5,795 nucleotides of DNA, taken from Phycisphaerales bacterium. Its GTDB lineage: Bacteria > Planctomycetota > Phycisphaerae > Phycisphaerales > UBA1924. Shown here piece by piece: positions 4,986-5,795 of this stretch (its first letter is position 1; every line of letters begins with the position of its first letter). Under the pieces are notes generated by a model. The model ran no database searches and was not told the DNA's origin. It was given only the letters and a program-made list of their open reading frames with translations. The position numbers and the translations under genes are program-made. The stretch lies in contig JAIEQQ010000317.1 in the NCBI GenBank assembly GCA_019747615.1, positions 1-5,795 of the forward strand, read 5' to 3'.

Positions 4986-5795
4986 ATGCAAAAAGTGTCT
5001 ATTGCGTTGGCTGTTTTTTTGTCTGCTGGACTTGGTTATCGGACGTTGGCGGACGATTGTCCGTGTCCGGGGCCAAACGACACGATTTGGGACAAGACTT
5101 GCGACTACGACATTGGTGGTGCCGCAAATCGACTGAACATCAAGTCCAGTTGGAGTCTTCAGAATGCGACGGTGACCAATCCGTCCGGTGCGGCGTTCGT
5201 TTACGGCTATGCAACCTTTACTGGGACAAAGGTGCCGTGCGTCTTCTTCTTCCCGCGAGCGGTCGTCACAGACAGCGCCTCGACCACGCAGCTTGGGCAG
5301 CTTGTGTCGGTTGCGGGCCAGACGCCTGTTAACGACCCAGGCGGTTGCAATCTTGGCCTGTTGAACAACGGAACGATCGGCGGCGCGAAGTTCAGCGCGA
5401 AGGCGGTTGTGGACTCTGCGAGTGGCTCATCAGAGACGAACGGTGAGTCGCTTTGGGCGTTCTACGCTGGCAAGGAGCGACGGTTGTGCGGAGAGGACGT
5501 GCCGTCAGCGATCTGGCGAACCTGCCGAGATCTCGGGACCACCGCAGAACCCGGAATCGCGGTCGCCACGACGCTTTGGAGTGCGACACAAGTCTGTCGC
5601 ACAGACCCCGCCCTCCCTGTTGTGTTTCAGATCTGCATTGAAACAACCATTAACAACGAATCGTTTGCCTGCGCTGTGGGGAATCCGTACGATCCCGTGA
5701 CGTTCCCGCCAAATACTAACTTTAATCGCTTTAATGCGGCGTCGGCAACGGTGGTCATGCGATCGGGTAGCGCTGCTCCGATACAGGTTCTCCGC
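4986..5795 (+). CDS. Secreted cysteine-rich protein of unknown family (3' truncated)
   Basis: The frame from ATG 4986 stays open for all 270 codons to the window edge, so the C-terminus is missing. Residues 1-22 make a Sec signal peptide: MQK start, hydrophobic core IALAVFLSAGLG and a probable cut after Thr-Leu-Ala (A22), leaving a mature start of Asp-Asp-Cys-Pro-Cys. Ten cysteines are present (25, 27, 39, 85, 121, 168, 180, 204, 217, 229), all after the cut site, consistent with disulfides in an extracytoplasmic protein. The rest is rich in Thr, Ser, Val, Gly and Asn, suggesting beta structure. I do not recognise the family. It follows the second pseudopilin on the same strand after 59 bp. 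Third-position GC over the first 100 codons is about 61% by hand count, against about 88% in asd and 84% in the second pseudopilin, which may reflect acquisition, weak selection or a recent origin. The missing end could carry an anchor domain; this cannot be seen. Confidence 0.8.
   Translation, partial: MQKVSIALAVFLSAGLGYRTLADDCPCPGPNDTIWDKTCDYDIGGAANRLNIKSSWSLQNATVTNPSGAAFVYGYATFTGTKVPCVFFFPRAVVTDSASTTQLGQLVSVAGQTPVNDPGGCNLGLLNNGTIGGAKFSAKAVVDSASGSSETNGESLWAFYAGKERRLCGEDVPSAIWRTCRDLGTTAEPGIAVATTLWSATQVCRTDPALPVVFQICIETTINNESFACAVGNPYDPVTFPPNTNFNRFNAASATVVMRSGSAAPIQVLR

Noticed and set aside
4826..5332. Plus-strand open frame of 168 residues spanning the end of the second pseudopilin
   Set aside because: It overlaps two better-supported genes in a different frame. 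The frame beginning at 4986 has a signal peptide, ribosome binding site and no stop, so this one is a shadow.
5392..5700. Overlapping open frames on both strands near the right end
   Set aside because: They are Arg-rich low-complexity translations typical of off-frame reading of GC-rich DNA and lie inside the cysteine-rich protein gene.

Overview
The window looks like a chromosomal segment from a GC-rich planctomycete, most likely of the class Phycisphaerae. This assignment is inferred from three protein signatures: a secreted protein ending in two dockerin-like DIADDQG...NNGVTEGDYN repeats, two large pseudopilin-like proteins starting with FTLIELLVVIAII, and an H-X9-DG motif near the C-terminus of one of them. 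All three are typical of that group. No rRNA, tRNA, insertion sequence, integrase or CRISPR array is visible.

Layout from left to right: (1) an apparently complete aspartate-semialdehyde dehydrogenase gene (82-1203, +), the only housekeeping gene. (2) Convergent with it, with only 3 bp between the stop codons, a secreted dockerin-repeat protein (1207-2382, -). (3) A 374-bp non-coding divergent region (2383-2756) with an operator-like dyad, a strongly C-rich tract that is a G-quadruplex motif on the minus strand, and short direct repeats. (4) Two tandem paralogous pseudopilin-like genes (2757-3665 and 3868-4926, +), separated by a 202-bp spacer that carries two sequence-related hairpins just before the second gene's strong ribosome binding site. 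(5) After a probable small terminator, a secreted cysteine-rich protein (4986 to the window end, +). It has a clear ribosome binding site and signal peptide and no stop before the edge, so it is 3' truncated. Its codon use is clearly different from the other genes.

Apart from asd, all four proteins are predicted to enter or cross the cytoplasmic membrane: one by a Sec signal with dockerin-like repeats, two by class III (prepilin) leaders, one by a Sec signal with ten cysteines. A reasonable but unproven reading is an accessory locus for cell-envelope or secreted functions next to a core amino-acid gene. The pseudopilin pair may form minor components of a type II secretion or type IV pilus-like machine, and the flanking secreted proteins may be substrates or surface partners. 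The least explained items are the cysteine-rich protein, the roughly 280-residue N-terminal part of the dockerin-repeat protein, and the paired hairpins ahead of the second pseudopilin.
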